Source: Takakia lepidozioides (lineage: Eukaryota > Streptophyta > Takakiopsida > Takakiales > Takakiaceae). From it: a DNA stretch of 64,000 nt. Position 1 is the stretch's first letter. The number at the start of each line of letters is the position of its first letter. A model generated the notes under the pieces. The model was not told where the DNA came from. It did not search any database and saw only the letters and a list, made by a program, of their open reading frames with translations. Shown one piece after another: positions 1-10,463 of this stretch. A program made the translations under genes and the position numbers. Location: the NCBI GenBank assembly GCA_030704615.1, contig CM060731.1, positions 25,916,001-25,980,000 on the forward strand, written 5' to 3'.

Positions 1-342
1 AAGATCAAGGCCATTCATACCGTATGTTGATCTCTCTCACCATCTTCGTTATTCTCAGTTGTGAGTCCACACTGTTGTCAGCCTCTTTAGCTTGGAGCTC
101 CATAACTTCTTCCATCTGGGATCACCGATTCTTTTGTATTTCTTCCACGAAATCCAGCCTCCATCGTCCAATGTCCGCTCGATTTGGTTGCAGATTACGG
201 ATTGTGCTATAACATGAATGATCGATTGTCATCTAATATATCTAAAGCAAAAAACAAATATTCCACGTTATTTGGCAATGTAAACGGTTGATCATTCAGT
301 CTATTCTCTCGAATTATTTGTACCTTCGGCAAATTTTTGTGC

Positions 343-690
343 TATCAAATTACTCGCGAGGATTCCCAGAAATTCATTCTTCGTCTTAGAGCCTTATATG
401 CCCGCTCTGCTTGCCAATCCATATCCTTAAAGATATCCTTGAGGAATGTCTTTGGCATGTTGGCCTCCACCTGCTCCTCACTGGACATGGTAAAAATCCT
501 GATTCTCTATACTACGGAGTTGGAAGTCTTTGATTTCGCGATACTGCTTGTTCATCTGGTTCCACTTATTCTTGCACCCCTCCCAGTCGCGGCTTTGCAC
601 ACCATCGCTTTCCAGTGTCTCCGCGGTCTCACTGATCCTTGTCACTTGGAGACGATAGAGTCCATCGTTCTGCGGATTGACTTTTTTTAA
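343..690 (-). pseudogene. Broken Myb/SANT-like (trihelix) DNA-binding protein gene fragment
   Basis: Read on the minus strand, about 485-690 encodes a Myb/SANT-like (trihelix type) segment with the pattern RDWEGCKNKWNQMNKQYREI followed by KDFQ. The spaced W, C-x3-W and Y-x2-I-K-D residues are those of the third helix of plant trihelix and transposon-associated SANT proteins. The frame breaks just after DFYH at about 486. The rest continues in another frame at 345-488 (SSEEQVEANMPKTF, then ALRRRMNFWE). The break fits loss of two bases. Minus-strand sequence in 1-230 also looks acidic and coding-like (QMEEVMELQAKEAD) and may be the C-terminal end. No intact start or promoter is seen. Such domains occur in host transcription factors and as accessory proteins of DNA transposons; the decayed CACTA transposase nearby on the same strand favours a transposon origin, but this is inference. 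Confidence 0.55.
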
Positions 691-1749
691 AAGCTGAGAA
701 TGTCAATTCTGATTCTCTTTTGCAATAGTGGATACATGTTGAAGATTCACGATGTGAATCAATGGAGTATAACAAGTAATCATTCCATCGCACATTGTTT
801 TTGAACCACTGAATCTTGAGAATCGATGATTTAAAGCTGATATAATCAACCTCCAAGATCTCTTACAATAACCCAATGTAATCCATAAGCTTGCCGTTTT
901 CCTAAAACTTACATGTTACGCCCGAATTATGACACATCTTTTAATGTACATTTGGACAATATTCCATATCCAACTTCCGCCTTTATCATGTTGGTGTACA
1001 GTTGTATAATACCATCCCCACGCAATAAGATTCACACTCGGATTCACCTGAACGCATCACCAGCCTAAAACTTTCAACCAAATCGGTACGACTATCATCA
1101 GTACTATCCATAATAAATGAAGGTTTCTTCATTTTCGACAGTAAGAATGGTTACTCGCTCAATTTCAGAATAATATCAGCACGACATAAAAAAGTACTGG
1201 TACTAGTACATCGTTTCCTGCTGCCCTCTGCAATTGATGTCTGCTAGATGAGGAAGAGCCTAGCGGCCACTCAAGTGTTGTAGAAAAGTCATCCCCTAAA
1301 ACACAATTACCGACAAAACCAACAGATTTGTAAATATAAAAGATAGATGTATGCGGAAGTGACGTCCATGATCCCACATGCAGGCTGGATAGTTCATTGT
1401 AATCCATCACACAAATCACAGCTATGTTCTATCTCCTTTTTGGCCACCAAATTTATAATCCAATATCTACAGAAGGGAGGAAAAATCGAAAGGGTGGTAG
1501 GGCAGAAAGCGATGTACATCGACTATAACGTTAATAACATCGCATGTGTTCATGCCAACACCGTCAGTTTAGCCTCTATTATATGCAGTTGCAGCTCCCA
1601 GTTGTTGTTCACAAACTTACTTTGAATAATACGAATCAAATAAAAATTGTTGTGATTGAATTGAAACCCACCTACGGGGTTCAAGATCTTTAAAGAACCC
1701 AAAAATATACATTTCATATTCCATTAAAGTGAAATATCAATATCAACGT
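691..1749. other. No gene recognised
   Basis: AT-rich sequence with only short interrupted frames. It lies between two decayed minus-strand transposon genes and is probably more of the same degraded material. I see no confident domain, RNA gene or clean repeat. Confidence 0.4.
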
Positions 1750-2280
1750 CACGAGCATCTTACTCCTCATTCTAGACACGAGGGACATATGCATCGAGGT
1801 CTCCAATCATCTCATGACATAGTCCCATCGTTCCTTGAAAAATATAACCTTATACCATGCTCCCTCCTAGACATCATCGTTGTTAGACAAAGCCCTTCAG
1901 AGTTTTCAAGTACCTCTCCACAAATAACATAGATCAATAATGCATCGGGCCTGCAATTATAACCTCATCTATCAATTGCACGATCATGTGCACATGACTA
2001 TCAAAGAAGCATGTTGGAAATTACATCTCTCATAGCAAGATCACAAAGATGTCTCTTGTCTCATTGATAAGAACTCAATCTCTTTCATTTCCTTTGAAGA
2101 CACATGACAGCGAACCAACTTAGAAAGATGGGATACAACTTCTCTCACCCCGCTCAATCCCCGATCAATTGCCAATTGTAGTGTAAATTGGAGGATATTG
2201 TAGAAATTGTGTGACTTCAAGCCTGAAAATCTATTATTTGTCATGTTGAAAGCGTTCCTCATATGCAGTGGGTGCATTTA
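1750..2280 (-). pseudogene. Decayed CACTA (En/Spm) transposase, DUF4218 region
   Basis: The minus strand carries recognisable pieces of the region that follows the catalytic domain in plant CACTA TNP2-type transposases (DUF4218). In order they are FSGLKSHNFYNILQ with GLSGVREVVSHLSKL at about 2040-2277, then FFDSHVHMIVQLIDEV and ERYLKTLKGFV at about 1830-2010. The phrases LKSH, the acidic V-H-L-V-x-E stretch and ERYLKTLKG are typical of this family. In-frame stops and frame changes separate the pieces, so it cannot make a transposase. The N-terminal catalytic part should lie at higher coordinates on this strand, but I could not follow it beyond about 2,300. Identification is from remembered family patterns; no search was run. 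Confidence 0.6.
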
Positions 2281-3170
2281 GCCCTTTTAGATAATTGAAA
2301 AAATATATATTTTCTCTTTGTGAGGACATATGAAGTAGGGCTATAGTCCCCTTCCAAAGTGACCCACAAACTCATCTTCGTGTTAGTTACGCATTAGTCT
2401 CTTGTAGCTCCAATTGAGTATTTCTCCCCATTAAATGAATAATCAATCACAAACAAATATTTTTGACAATGTGCATTGGATCCAACAAATGTTGCATCAA
2501 CAATGTAGACTAAGTTTTTACTAAAGCTGATGGAATGACAATCGTTTGATCTCTACACAACATAGGAAATGTTCATGAATATAGACTTGTGTTCACGACT
2601 TGGAAGTTAGATATAACTTCGAATTTCAAGCCATTCTTCTTGCTGTAATAAAGCATCGAGGTTGTCGTCAGGATATCTACAACAATGATGCGTCAAATCC
2701 ATAAATACATTCTAGATAATCCTCGGCAGAAAACATACACAGTTTTATTTCGTCGTAAGGCGCGATACGGCTAAGTCGAGTGGTTGCTTTTCATTTTTAG
2801 GAGAAACTGATACAAATTTGCCAGTGGATACCTGGGAATTAACCCTGATAGGTTGTCCTTGCAACTTAAACTTTGGAAATTCAAGATTAATAACAATTAC
2901 TAAAATAAACAACAAATAATACATACAAAAATATAATCAATAGAACGATCTTCTTCCCCTTCTCTTGGGCGGTGTCCCTTTTAGCCTTGAGCTCTAATGG
3001 TGATGTCCAATTGATAATAAACTATACTCTGACTATGGGGTTTATTTTTTTCCCACTTTCCCCTTAAAAAAAAACAAAACTGAAACTGTAGATAATAAAG
3101 CAATATTTCGAATGGCAATAATTCAAAGAAAACATTTAAGTAATAAATCTTAAATTTCTTCTTAAAACAA
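2281..3170. other. No gene recognised
   Basis: AT-rich sequence with many stops in all frames. It may be the eroded upstream part of the CACTA transposase at 1750-2280. A minus-strand ORF at 2981-3292 (103 aa) is low-complexity, overlaps a SINE copy and is not credible as a gene. Confidence 0.4.
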
Positions 3171-3171
3171 A

Positions 3172-3345
3172 CTGGGAGTGACTGCTCACAATTCAGGCCC
3201 CCTTCAGAGAAGGAAATATTTAAACCCCTTTGATATAAGTCATTGGGCACAAACATCACCCAGGTAGATTGGTCATGAAACAAACCATACATGTAGTCAC
3301 ATAAGCAAGCAAGTTTGAACCCAAACCCCCAAGTGACACACAGTT
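3172..3345 (-). repeat. tRNA-derived SINE, family 1, degenerate copy
   Basis: Minus-strand copy of a short retroposon also present at 7095-7290 (minus) and 32330-32560 (plus). The clearest shared block is CTGGGAGTGACTGCTCACAA followed by TTCAGGCC at 3172-3205, near the 3' end. The head has a B-box-like GTTTGAACCC (plus-strand reading) near 3313-3322. It is more diverged than the 7 kb copy. Confidence 0.5.
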
Positions 3346-3560
3346 GCCCACAGGTAATGACTAATAACTAATAAGCTCAAAAAGATGCAAAAATTTGAGC
3401 ATACATAAGTCCATAGATTATTATAAATATAGTTCTAGCGAGGTCGAGAGCTAGTTTAGTGTGGAGTGTGAATAGGGCGTCATTGTCGCCACGTCATCGT
3501 AAACACGTCATTGTCGTCATTTTTGTCTTAAGCTGCCCATATTGCCCAAAGAGAAAACCA

Positions 3561-4469
3561 CAGTGTTGTGCGGGTCCGGGTTTTGAAGGCGGGTACGGAT
3601 CCGGGTTACCCGCACCTGCACCCGATCTATCACAAAAAACCCGGACCCTAACCAGGATTCATTTCTAAAATGAACCCGGACCCGCCTGCTGGGTCCAGAA
3701 CCCGTTAAACCCGCTACCCGTGGGCCATTGTAGCGGGTCAGGGTCCAGGTCTTAAATTTAGATGGGGCATACGGGGTCCACCTTAGATCTGGTAGGTTTT
3801 GTCAGATGTGTGGAGGGGACAAGCAGCAATAGGCCGCAGCAGCCAGCCCCACCACGTTGTAGCCCAAGTGGTAATGCCCACATACCACCTCAAAAGCGGT
3901 TGTGGGTTCAATCCCCGGAGTGGTGTCACAAAGTTGTGCCATCCGGGACCATAATTTACACCTCCCAAAGGAGACGTCATATATTATTATTATGCCAGAT
4001 CCCACACATCCATGCTATAGTGATCTACCCTTGAGGCATATTACTATTCTTAACATGTTTAAAGAATTGATATTGAAAAATAGAAAATAGAACTCAAACT
4101 TAATTTAATTCTTATTCATGGTATACATATTCATATTCATGGTATATTTTGAAGGAATGTCTCTTAAAATAAAATTCATTATTAGGATTTAAAGTTTTTT
4201 CCAGCCAAAAATAAATTTATCCCTAATTAATCTTAATTTTCTAATTAGGACCCAGATCCGAACCCGTGAACCCGCTAATATTTCCCAACAACTACCCGGA
4301 CCCTAACCCGAGTCTGTTGTGACAAACCCGGACCCGAACCCGGAACCGAACCCGGACCCGGATTTTCCAAATTTCAAAAACCCGGATCCGGACCCGGACT
4401 TGGCTCCGAAATAAAACCCGCATCCGGACCAGGCGGGTTCCTTAAAAAGGCAGAACCCGCACAACACTG
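3561..4469. mobile_element. Non-autonomous hAT-like MITE, GC-rich, carrying a nested SINE
   Basis: The 909-bp segment begins CAGTGTTGTGCGGGT and ends with its exact reverse complement, a 15-bp perfect terminal inverted repeat. CAGTG-type termini are typical of hAT transposons, and the sequence is close to two other termini in this window (44962 and 48420). The interior is rich in ACCCG/CGGGT motifs, especially near both ends (3566-3740 and 4250-4450). No transposase is encoded. The flanking 8-mers (3553-3560 and 4470-4477) do not match, so a target duplication is missing, through mutation or rearrangement. A tRNA-derived SINE sits inside at about 3853-3997. Confidence 0.65.
3853..3997 (+). 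mobile_element. tRNA-derived SINE nested in the MITE
   Basis: It has an internal RNA polymerase III promoter. The A box TAGCCCAAGTGG is at 3860-3871 and the B box GGTTCAATCCC at 3905-3915, a spacing typical of tRNA genes. It ends in a TATTATTATT tail at about 3983-3993. The part between the boxes does not fold as a functional tRNA. This family differs from SINE family 1. Exact ends are uncertain by about 10 bp. Confidence 0.6.
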
Positions 4470-4844
4470 GTAATTTCTCAACGGGCTACCTGCCGGAGCA
4501 CTTGGGGCGTGGGTGTGTTGTGTCCTCTTCTAAACAAACTAAGTTACATTTCAAGTACAAGAACCTCAAAGACACAGGTCACGCGAGTCGTCTGTAGACC
4601 TCCTGAAGTTTCGTTATGATCTAGGGATAGAGACTGCAGACGAATCTTTTGACATTCTTTTGACATTCAAGGCTATCACTACCATCTCTTTTTTCGGGTC
4701 TGTCTTCGCATGGGCTTCAGGCCGACCCCTTGGCACAGGTAATAGAGAATGTTGAGATGCAGCTACTTTTGCTTACATCGGTTCTATTGAAATGCAATGC
4801 AATCATTACTTCTACACAAGTTATCAGTGAGGCCTGAGTAGGTA

Positions 4845-5019
4845 TGGTGACCACTGGCGTGCAATGACCTTTTGAGTCCGTTGGCTAGAGATATGATCCT
4901 TGATGGCAGCTTTCCTCATATATTCTAGCAATTAAAGATCTTAGTACTCGTTTACTGGTGACCACTGGCGTGCAATGACCTTTTGAGTCCGTTGGCTAGA
5001 GATATGATCCTTGATGGCA
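4845..5019. repeat. Direct duplication, 64-bp unit, 111-bp spacing
   Basis: The unit at 4845-4908, starting TGGTGACCACTGGCGTGCAA, is repeated essentially exactly at 4956-5019. It immediately precedes the LINE-like fragment, suggesting a recent local duplication. Confidence 0.85.
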
Positions 5020-5107
5020 TCTTTCTTGAGTTCCCGACGAGATGAATTCAAGGTCAGATGGTGGGGTCAGTTGCAACACATGTCCAACACGAGATATCCT
5101 AAGTTAA

Positions 5108-5640
5108 TCGACTCTATACAGGACCGCCCTGTCAAACAGGCTAAGTCCTGGCAGAAGAGATTGTACTCATAAGACGTTGTTTGCCGTAGCCTGGCAGAAG
5201 AGAGTAGAAGAGATTCTCAAGGACCTGAATCTTAACCCGCAAGTCTTGACCCTGCTGGATAAATCCGACTTAGAGGCTGTAGTGTCCAAAGCCATGTCTG
5301 TTGCCAGGAAATTGTCTGATGAAAATGAAGTTAGGCAGAAAACTTCCCTGAACTTGTTTCCAGTCTGTGACATGGGGGAGGACATCATGGATGACCTCAA
5401 GGGTCTACCCACTCTTGGCACTAGACTGAAATCACTCAGGGCGGGAAGCCTACCTTTGAACAGCAAACAGAAGCAGAGAGGAAAGGGAGAGTGCAATTGC
5501 CCGTTGCGTGGGCAACCTGAAGACAATATTCATTTTTTGATTCACTGTCCGGGGTTCTCTCACCAGAGAGACGCTCTCTCAAATATATCAAGGGAATTGT
5601 GCTTGTACCTCTGTTTACCAACTTTGAAAGTCTCGAGGCT
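5108..5640 (+). pseudogene. LINE reverse transcriptase C-terminal fragment
   Basis: An open frame at 5108-5713, read in the frame of TTG 5177, ends with a pattern common at the C-terminus of non-LTR retrotransposon polyproteins. It is an L-R-A-G-S-L-P-L-N phrase, then a zinc-knuckle-like block with cysteines in GECNCPLRG, and EDNIHFLIHCPGFSHQRDAL (C-x1-C then H-x4-H-C-P). Reverse transcriptase catalytic motifs are absent, so only the 3' end remains, as usual for 5'-truncated LINE copies. There is no convincing start codon. It could be another RNase H/zinc-ribbon mobile protein. The assignment is a pattern judgement. Confidence 0.45.
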
Positions 5641-5713
5641 GAGTCAAAAGCCCAGCCCCTTCTGGGGCCTAGTTATTGGGCAAACCACACACATCAGATT
5701 GATGCTTGTATGA

Positions 5714-7090
5714 AGGGATATCTAGAGGATATTTGGAAAACCCGGATCAATGTTTTGTTTCCAGGTAAGTCTTACTAACGACGTCAGCCCCGACAGAGGT
5801 AGGTTCTGTCCCTTTGTGTTCCGCTCAAACTGGGCGCGGGGTCAATGGCCACAAGGCTACAGCAAACAACGTCTTATGAGTAAATTCTCTAATGGGGTCA
5901 GCCAAGCTGCTCCATTATCACTTAGAAATTTGGCCTACACACAGCCCAAAACACCTTCCACTGCTCAATCACCACTCTTTTGTTCTGCCACTTTCCAACA
6001 CCACCCCTCTATCATTTTCACTGCTTACCCAGCACCAACTTACACTTCCTTTCTTCAAAGAGGCTTCCTTTCCCTCTTCCCAAATTAAGCCCTAGCCCCA
6101 CAGAGCTGTGTATAACACTATATTACAGAGCCATGCTTGCCGGTCACCAGCGACCATGCTAGCAAATATCACCAGGAAAAATTACAAGGAATTAGATCAT
6201 TGAAACACACCAAAATCGTTGCATTCACAACGACTTGCTGTAACTTTATTTCCACATGAACAGAGTGAAATTTGAAGACCTTGCGGGATTGTGGGCATGG
6301 AACCTTCACCAGCACAAGGGCCATCCAAAAGGGAGTGAGAAAAACTACCTCCTTTCATCTCTGAGGGACGAAGCTTGTCGTCCTGCAATGCCTTGAGACC
6401 TTGCAAATCCTTTCATTTTTCCTCTGAACGGCCTCTTCCAGTACCCTGGCTGCCTGCTGACACCCTCTAGTTCTTTGACTCTGAAATAGATACAGACACC
6501 GACGGTGGTCCAATTGCCACACCATTCCTTACTGCTTCGGCTGTTGTGGACCCAATTAATTCCCTCTCGTGGAGCTTGCTACAATATGCATCCACTGCGT
6601 TAAGTCCCCTGTGAGCAGCCCATCCTTGTGTCTCCCTGATGTTTTCCTCTGTTCCATCCTTGCTTGTGGTTTGTCATCAGCTTCCAGTGTTGACCTCGAA
6701 TCATTACTTTCAGCCTGTACCTCATTCTGCTTAACCCGACTTGGAGGAAGACAACACACAGGACCTAATGCTCTTCCCTAATTTGGCTTCCATACCTCGG
6801 GCAAAGCTAGCTCTTTGCAATTCCAGGCTTTTCCAGCAGACCGTTAGGTCGGAGCTGGTATGAGTGTAGACGCCTATAGGGTCCATTATCTTTTTTGTTC
6901 CTCACGAAACTCGACACAGGGTCGATGGCCACAAGCGAAAGAACAATTGGGGACACTTGTTCACAAATATTCACCAACTTGATAGTACGATAGTACCCAC
7001 ACCAGAGACACCTCCCTACTTTCTCTCTCATAGAGCGAGTTTGCTTTTTTATTCCAAGTTCAATTGAACAACAATAATCGTATCTGTTTT
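5714..7090. other. No gene assigned; weak coding-like minus-strand stretches
   Basis: Several minus-strand frames look somewhat protein-like: 6556-6759 (contains NEVQAESNDSRSTLEADD) and 6197-6406 (contains SEMKGGSFSHSLLDGP). They might be exons of an unrecognised gene or of a retroposed copy. I could not chain them with consistent splice phases and recognise no family. Confidence 0.3.
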
Positions 7091-7094
7091 GTTC

Positions 7095-7290
7095 AGAGAA
7101 ACACCTGGGAGCGACCGCTCACAAATCAGGCCTCTTAACTACAGTGAGAGGAGAAAAACCTCATTGGGACACCGTTGCCCAAGGAAAGGGGGAGATTGTA
7201 CCACATCTGACAAGGTAGTAGGATTTGAACCCAGAATCATCTGGTGGCACTCAGTGCTCTATCCAACTGAACTACCTACTGGTGACTGAT
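7095..7290 (-). mobile_element. tRNA-derived SINE, family 1, best copy
   Basis: Read on the minus strand from 7290, it has an A box TAGTTCAGTTGG (7263-7274) followed by GATAGAGCA, a B box GGTTCAAATCC (7221-7231), then a body shared with 32380-32560. The shared body blocks include CTCCCCCTTTCCTTGGG, TTCTCCTCTCAC and GCTCCCAGGTGTT. The tRNA-like head has poor acceptor-stem pairing, so it is a SINE and not a tRNA gene. Confidence 0.65.
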
Positions 7291-7456
7291 TTCATGCTAC
7301 GCAGATGATGGAAATGATGCATCCATTGAACACATCTAATTCACTCCAGAGGACAAAATGGGTTGTTCAAAGGCAAAGACTTAATTAACACCACCACCAT
7401 GCAGATTTACTGCGGTGATAATTTGGAATTTGCAGGGAGGAGCACCTGCAGATGGA

Positions 7457-7897
7457 TCATGTGGTAACTGCAGCGAGATGCTCCAGAAGCGCTTCGAAGA
7501 GGTCAGCTTCCCAGTGTATGTGCAGAACCCCATCCATCTCAGAGCCTTCGTCTATCAGCTTCTTGAACACTGTGTACTCCAGGTAGTGGGCTGGTATGTT
7601 AAATCTGCGCCTCTCAATTCCCACGTACACTGGCACGCATCCCTCCGGAATGTCAAGTAGGGGACATGCATCGGTCTGGCTGCCATTCGAGCTGCTAGAA
7701 CCGGCACCCAGTTTCTGCCATAACCTGCTTTTCAGTGATTTCAGCAGCTCCTTGTTAGAAGAGAAACGTTCACTGGCCAATTTACGCAACTTTGGCGGCA
7801 CTCCCTTTGACAGTTTCCTTACAAAGTTCTTTAACTTTATTTTAGTATCAGAGGCGGGAGTCGACATTCTCGTGGTTGGTTTAAAGCAAACAGACAA
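7457..7897 (-). CDS. SAUR-like auxin-responsive family protein
   Basis: Intronless 146-aa ORF on the minus strand, from ATG at 7897 to a stop at 7457. The basic N-terminal half (about residues 1-75, rich in K, R and S) is followed by a SAUR domain at about 80-146 containing DIPEGCVPVYVGIERRRFNI, then PAHYLEYTVFKKLIDE, then the short acidic tail DGVLHIHWEADLFEALLEHL. The (I/V)P-G-x-V-x-V-Y-V-G and (I/V)P-x2-Y(L/N)-x3-F-x2-L(L/I) patterns define the family. In angiosperms SAUR proteins act mainly by inhibiting PP2C.D phosphatases, thereby activating plasma-membrane H+-ATPases in cell expansion; whether this member does so is inference. Length and lack of introns fit the family. A TATA-like stretch lies on the minus strand near 7963-7969, about 65 bp upstream of the ATG. 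The gene appears intact and isolated among repeats. Confidence 0.85.
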   Translation of the reverse strand: MSVCFKPTTRMSTPASDTKIKLKNFVRKLSKGVPPKLRKLASERFSSNKELLKSLKSRLWQKLGAGSSSSNGSQTDACPLLDIPEGCVPVYVGIERRRFNIPAHYLEYTVFKKLIDEGSEMDGVLHIHWEADLFEALLEHLAAVTT

Positions 7898-8354
7898 CGA
7901 TCATGCAGTGATCCCCCTAGCAATTTGGGATTCGACCAGAACTACATGCCAAAGCTGTCGCCTATAATACCACAAAGAATAAAACAACTTGCAACAGAAA
8001 AACCTTGACAACACAAAAGTGAGGGCCCCAACAACCAGCCACCACAACCATACTGATCTATGCTATTCTTTGAGGTGAAAGCCTTGGTGAATGTGCCGCT
8101 GTCTACAAAGGAACTGAACAATTCAAAGAAGCTAGGTAGGCAGTTCTATCATGAGAGATTGCAAGTGCTACGAAACAAAACGACCTAGGGACTAAAAGGG
8201 CGTAGGAATATGAGATGACTGAAGTGAGTGTGCCAAGGGGATTATATACATACATGTGGGTGAACGTAGTTGGACCTCGGGGGGATAGAAGAAGGGTTAC
8301 CTTACTCACGTCTTGACTGCAGGTTGAAGAATTCGTTGTGATTAGAGATCTTTA

Positions 8355-8553
8355 TCTAGACTATCGAGGCTCTCCTACTCCATTCAACCTCATCTAGCCT
8401 CTCGAGGCCGCTCTCCTACTCTATTGAACCTCATCTAGCCTCTCGAGGCTCTCCTACTCCAGCCACCAGCTCATCTAGCCTCTCGAGGCCGCTCTCCTAC
8501 TCCATTCAACCTCATCTCTCTCGAGGCTCTCCTACTCCATGCACCCTCATCTA
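8355..8553. repeat. Minisatellite with CTCTCGAGGCTCTCCTACTC units
   Basis: About five imperfect units of 38-50 bp share TCGAGG(CCG)CTCTCCTACTC and a (A/C)ACCTCATCTAGCCT spacer. Alternate units carry an extra CCG. It lies in non-coding sequence some 460 bp upstream of the SAUR start. Confidence 0.8.
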
Positions 8554-8559
8554 ACCAGC

Positions 8560-10460
8560 TAGCTAGGATCGTAAACTTGTACATTTGAGTCAGCTATTTC
8601 AGGATTCCTGACTCCAATAAGGTCATCCAGTACACTTAGAAATCCTCCTAAGAATTCTCCGTCTCTGTAGGCCCTTGCTGCAGCCATGGACGTTATAGTC
8701 GAGTCGGCTGAACTGATGGCTGAGTTCCTAGACCTCGTGAGCACCGAATCTGTAATTTCCTAGAAAATTACTTTTTTTTTAAACATTACTGTAAATGTAC
8801 CGTTAGAGTCATGTTTTCTGCTGGCATAATTAATTAAAAACAAATTCATCATTCTTTTGTGAGAGACCATCAGACAAATGAGACAATTTGATGTCTTGGA
8901 CTCTTGGTCGAACTTAGGTTTCTCTTCATTTAATTTGTGATATCGTTTGGGATCAGATGGAACTGAGTATTGCCAGTGGGTGTGAATAGGTCTTCCACAA
9001 TTATCCAATGATGTTTACTAGTGGAATTGCACTAATCAGCCATGCCCTTTCCTCCCCCTTCTCCTGGCAAGCTGCTTATAGCTAGGGCCCTTACCAGCGG
9101 AAGGAAAGATTGAAACTTTGTTGATGAGTGGACACTTCAGTGAAACTAAATTGACTGATGGCCAACATGAAAGAGGAAACTTGGGAGTTGCAGGAGTGTA
9201 AGGATCCCAGTGTGATCAGAGTGCATGGAAAGTGCAGACATCTGATGGAGTTCTGTGCGTGAGCAAGAAGGGGAGCCATGGAGTTTACAGTTTACAAGTC
9301 CTCTCTAGATGTGGTGAAACAGATCACCCTCTTTGCACCACAAATTGTCTTTCACTTAAGAAGATGGCTGAAGCCTTCACAAGAGTACATGAAATATGAT
9401 GTTGACAGCAGGAATCAAACTAGCCGTGTAAGGCAAAATTGGAACTAGATTCACTGTTGCTCAACGACTCATCTGCTTTAACATCCTTGCTTTCTGAAGA
9501 TTCTAGATTTTCAATATACAAAGGAAATGGCTACAGGGAGAGAAGGTTCATCACAAAACGCTACATGAGGGACTTGTAGAAAATCTCTTCACAATGTTAT
9601 TTACAGTAATTATACAACAAATTAACGATCTTCACCTGTGGACTTCGTCATCCCTGCACCTTTCCCTTCATAACAGAAAGCAGAATTATTCATTTCAAAA
9701 GCTTGAAGATGGTGTATGCGTTAGTATTGACAGGTGCAATGAAAAAGTGGGAAAGAGGTCATTGACCCCTCCCTGAGGAAAAGGGATTCACATAAAAAAA
9801 CTCCACAAATGGCCCCAAGGGCCCATGCAGGGACAAAGTAGAACAACAAGAAACTGACATCAAAATACACTAGACTTTGAGAGAAACAAAATACATTGGC
9901 AGACACACAGACCATCCTTAGGAGCGCCCCACACACACAAGGGGAGAGGGATAGAGAGAGAGACCGTGCCAGAAGACACTCCCTTGTACAACCGCAGACG
10001 CAAAGAGGAACTTGCTAGTTGACAGGGATCAGCTGAGCATGGTGGGGGGCCCAGTCTGTAGCATCCGCTTGAACATATCCATCCCAAATGAGGAGTCTGA
10101 TGAGCTGCACAGGTGCACAATAATTCCCACTTATCCTACAGAGAGTGACTCGAATCAGAACAAAGTACAAGACGCCCAGTGTCTTAAACTTTGCAAGTTC
10201 AGCAAAGGTTAAGTCTTCTCTTTTTGGCTATTGTGTCCTATCTGTAAGGCTATGGCAAGAAATTTCAATGAGTACATCTGTTACCATCACAGCTATGGTA
10301 GAAGAGGGAAGGAGCTCGGTGCCCTAAACAACAGTACGATGTCTCTTACAGGTCGATGATGAACAGAGATTTAAGAACCACTATGATCACCTCTCTTTGG
10401 TGATGATTGAGCAACCTTCCAAAGTGTAGGACGTGTGAAAGCCAGCATATGGCTTAGAAA
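8560..10460. other. Intergenic, no gene recognised
   Basis: Lies between the SAUR gene and the 3' end of ATG101. All frames are short and without recognisable domains. It includes purine-rich and GAGAGA-like stretches near 9,940-9,965. It probably contains the ATG101 3' UTR at its right end. Confidence 0.4.
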
Positions 10461-10463
10461 TAC

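Noticed and set aside
3860-3930. tRNA gene on the plus strand
   Set aside because: Promoter boxes are present without a cloverleaf; it has an ATT-type tail and lies inside a MITE.
6197-6760. Exons of an unknown minus-strand gene
   Set aside because: Frames look mildly coding but splice phases could not be chained and no family is recognised.
7221-7290. tRNA gene on the minus strand
   Set aside because: A and B boxes are good, but acceptor and T stems pair poorly, and the sequence continues into a body shared with other copies, so it is a SINE.
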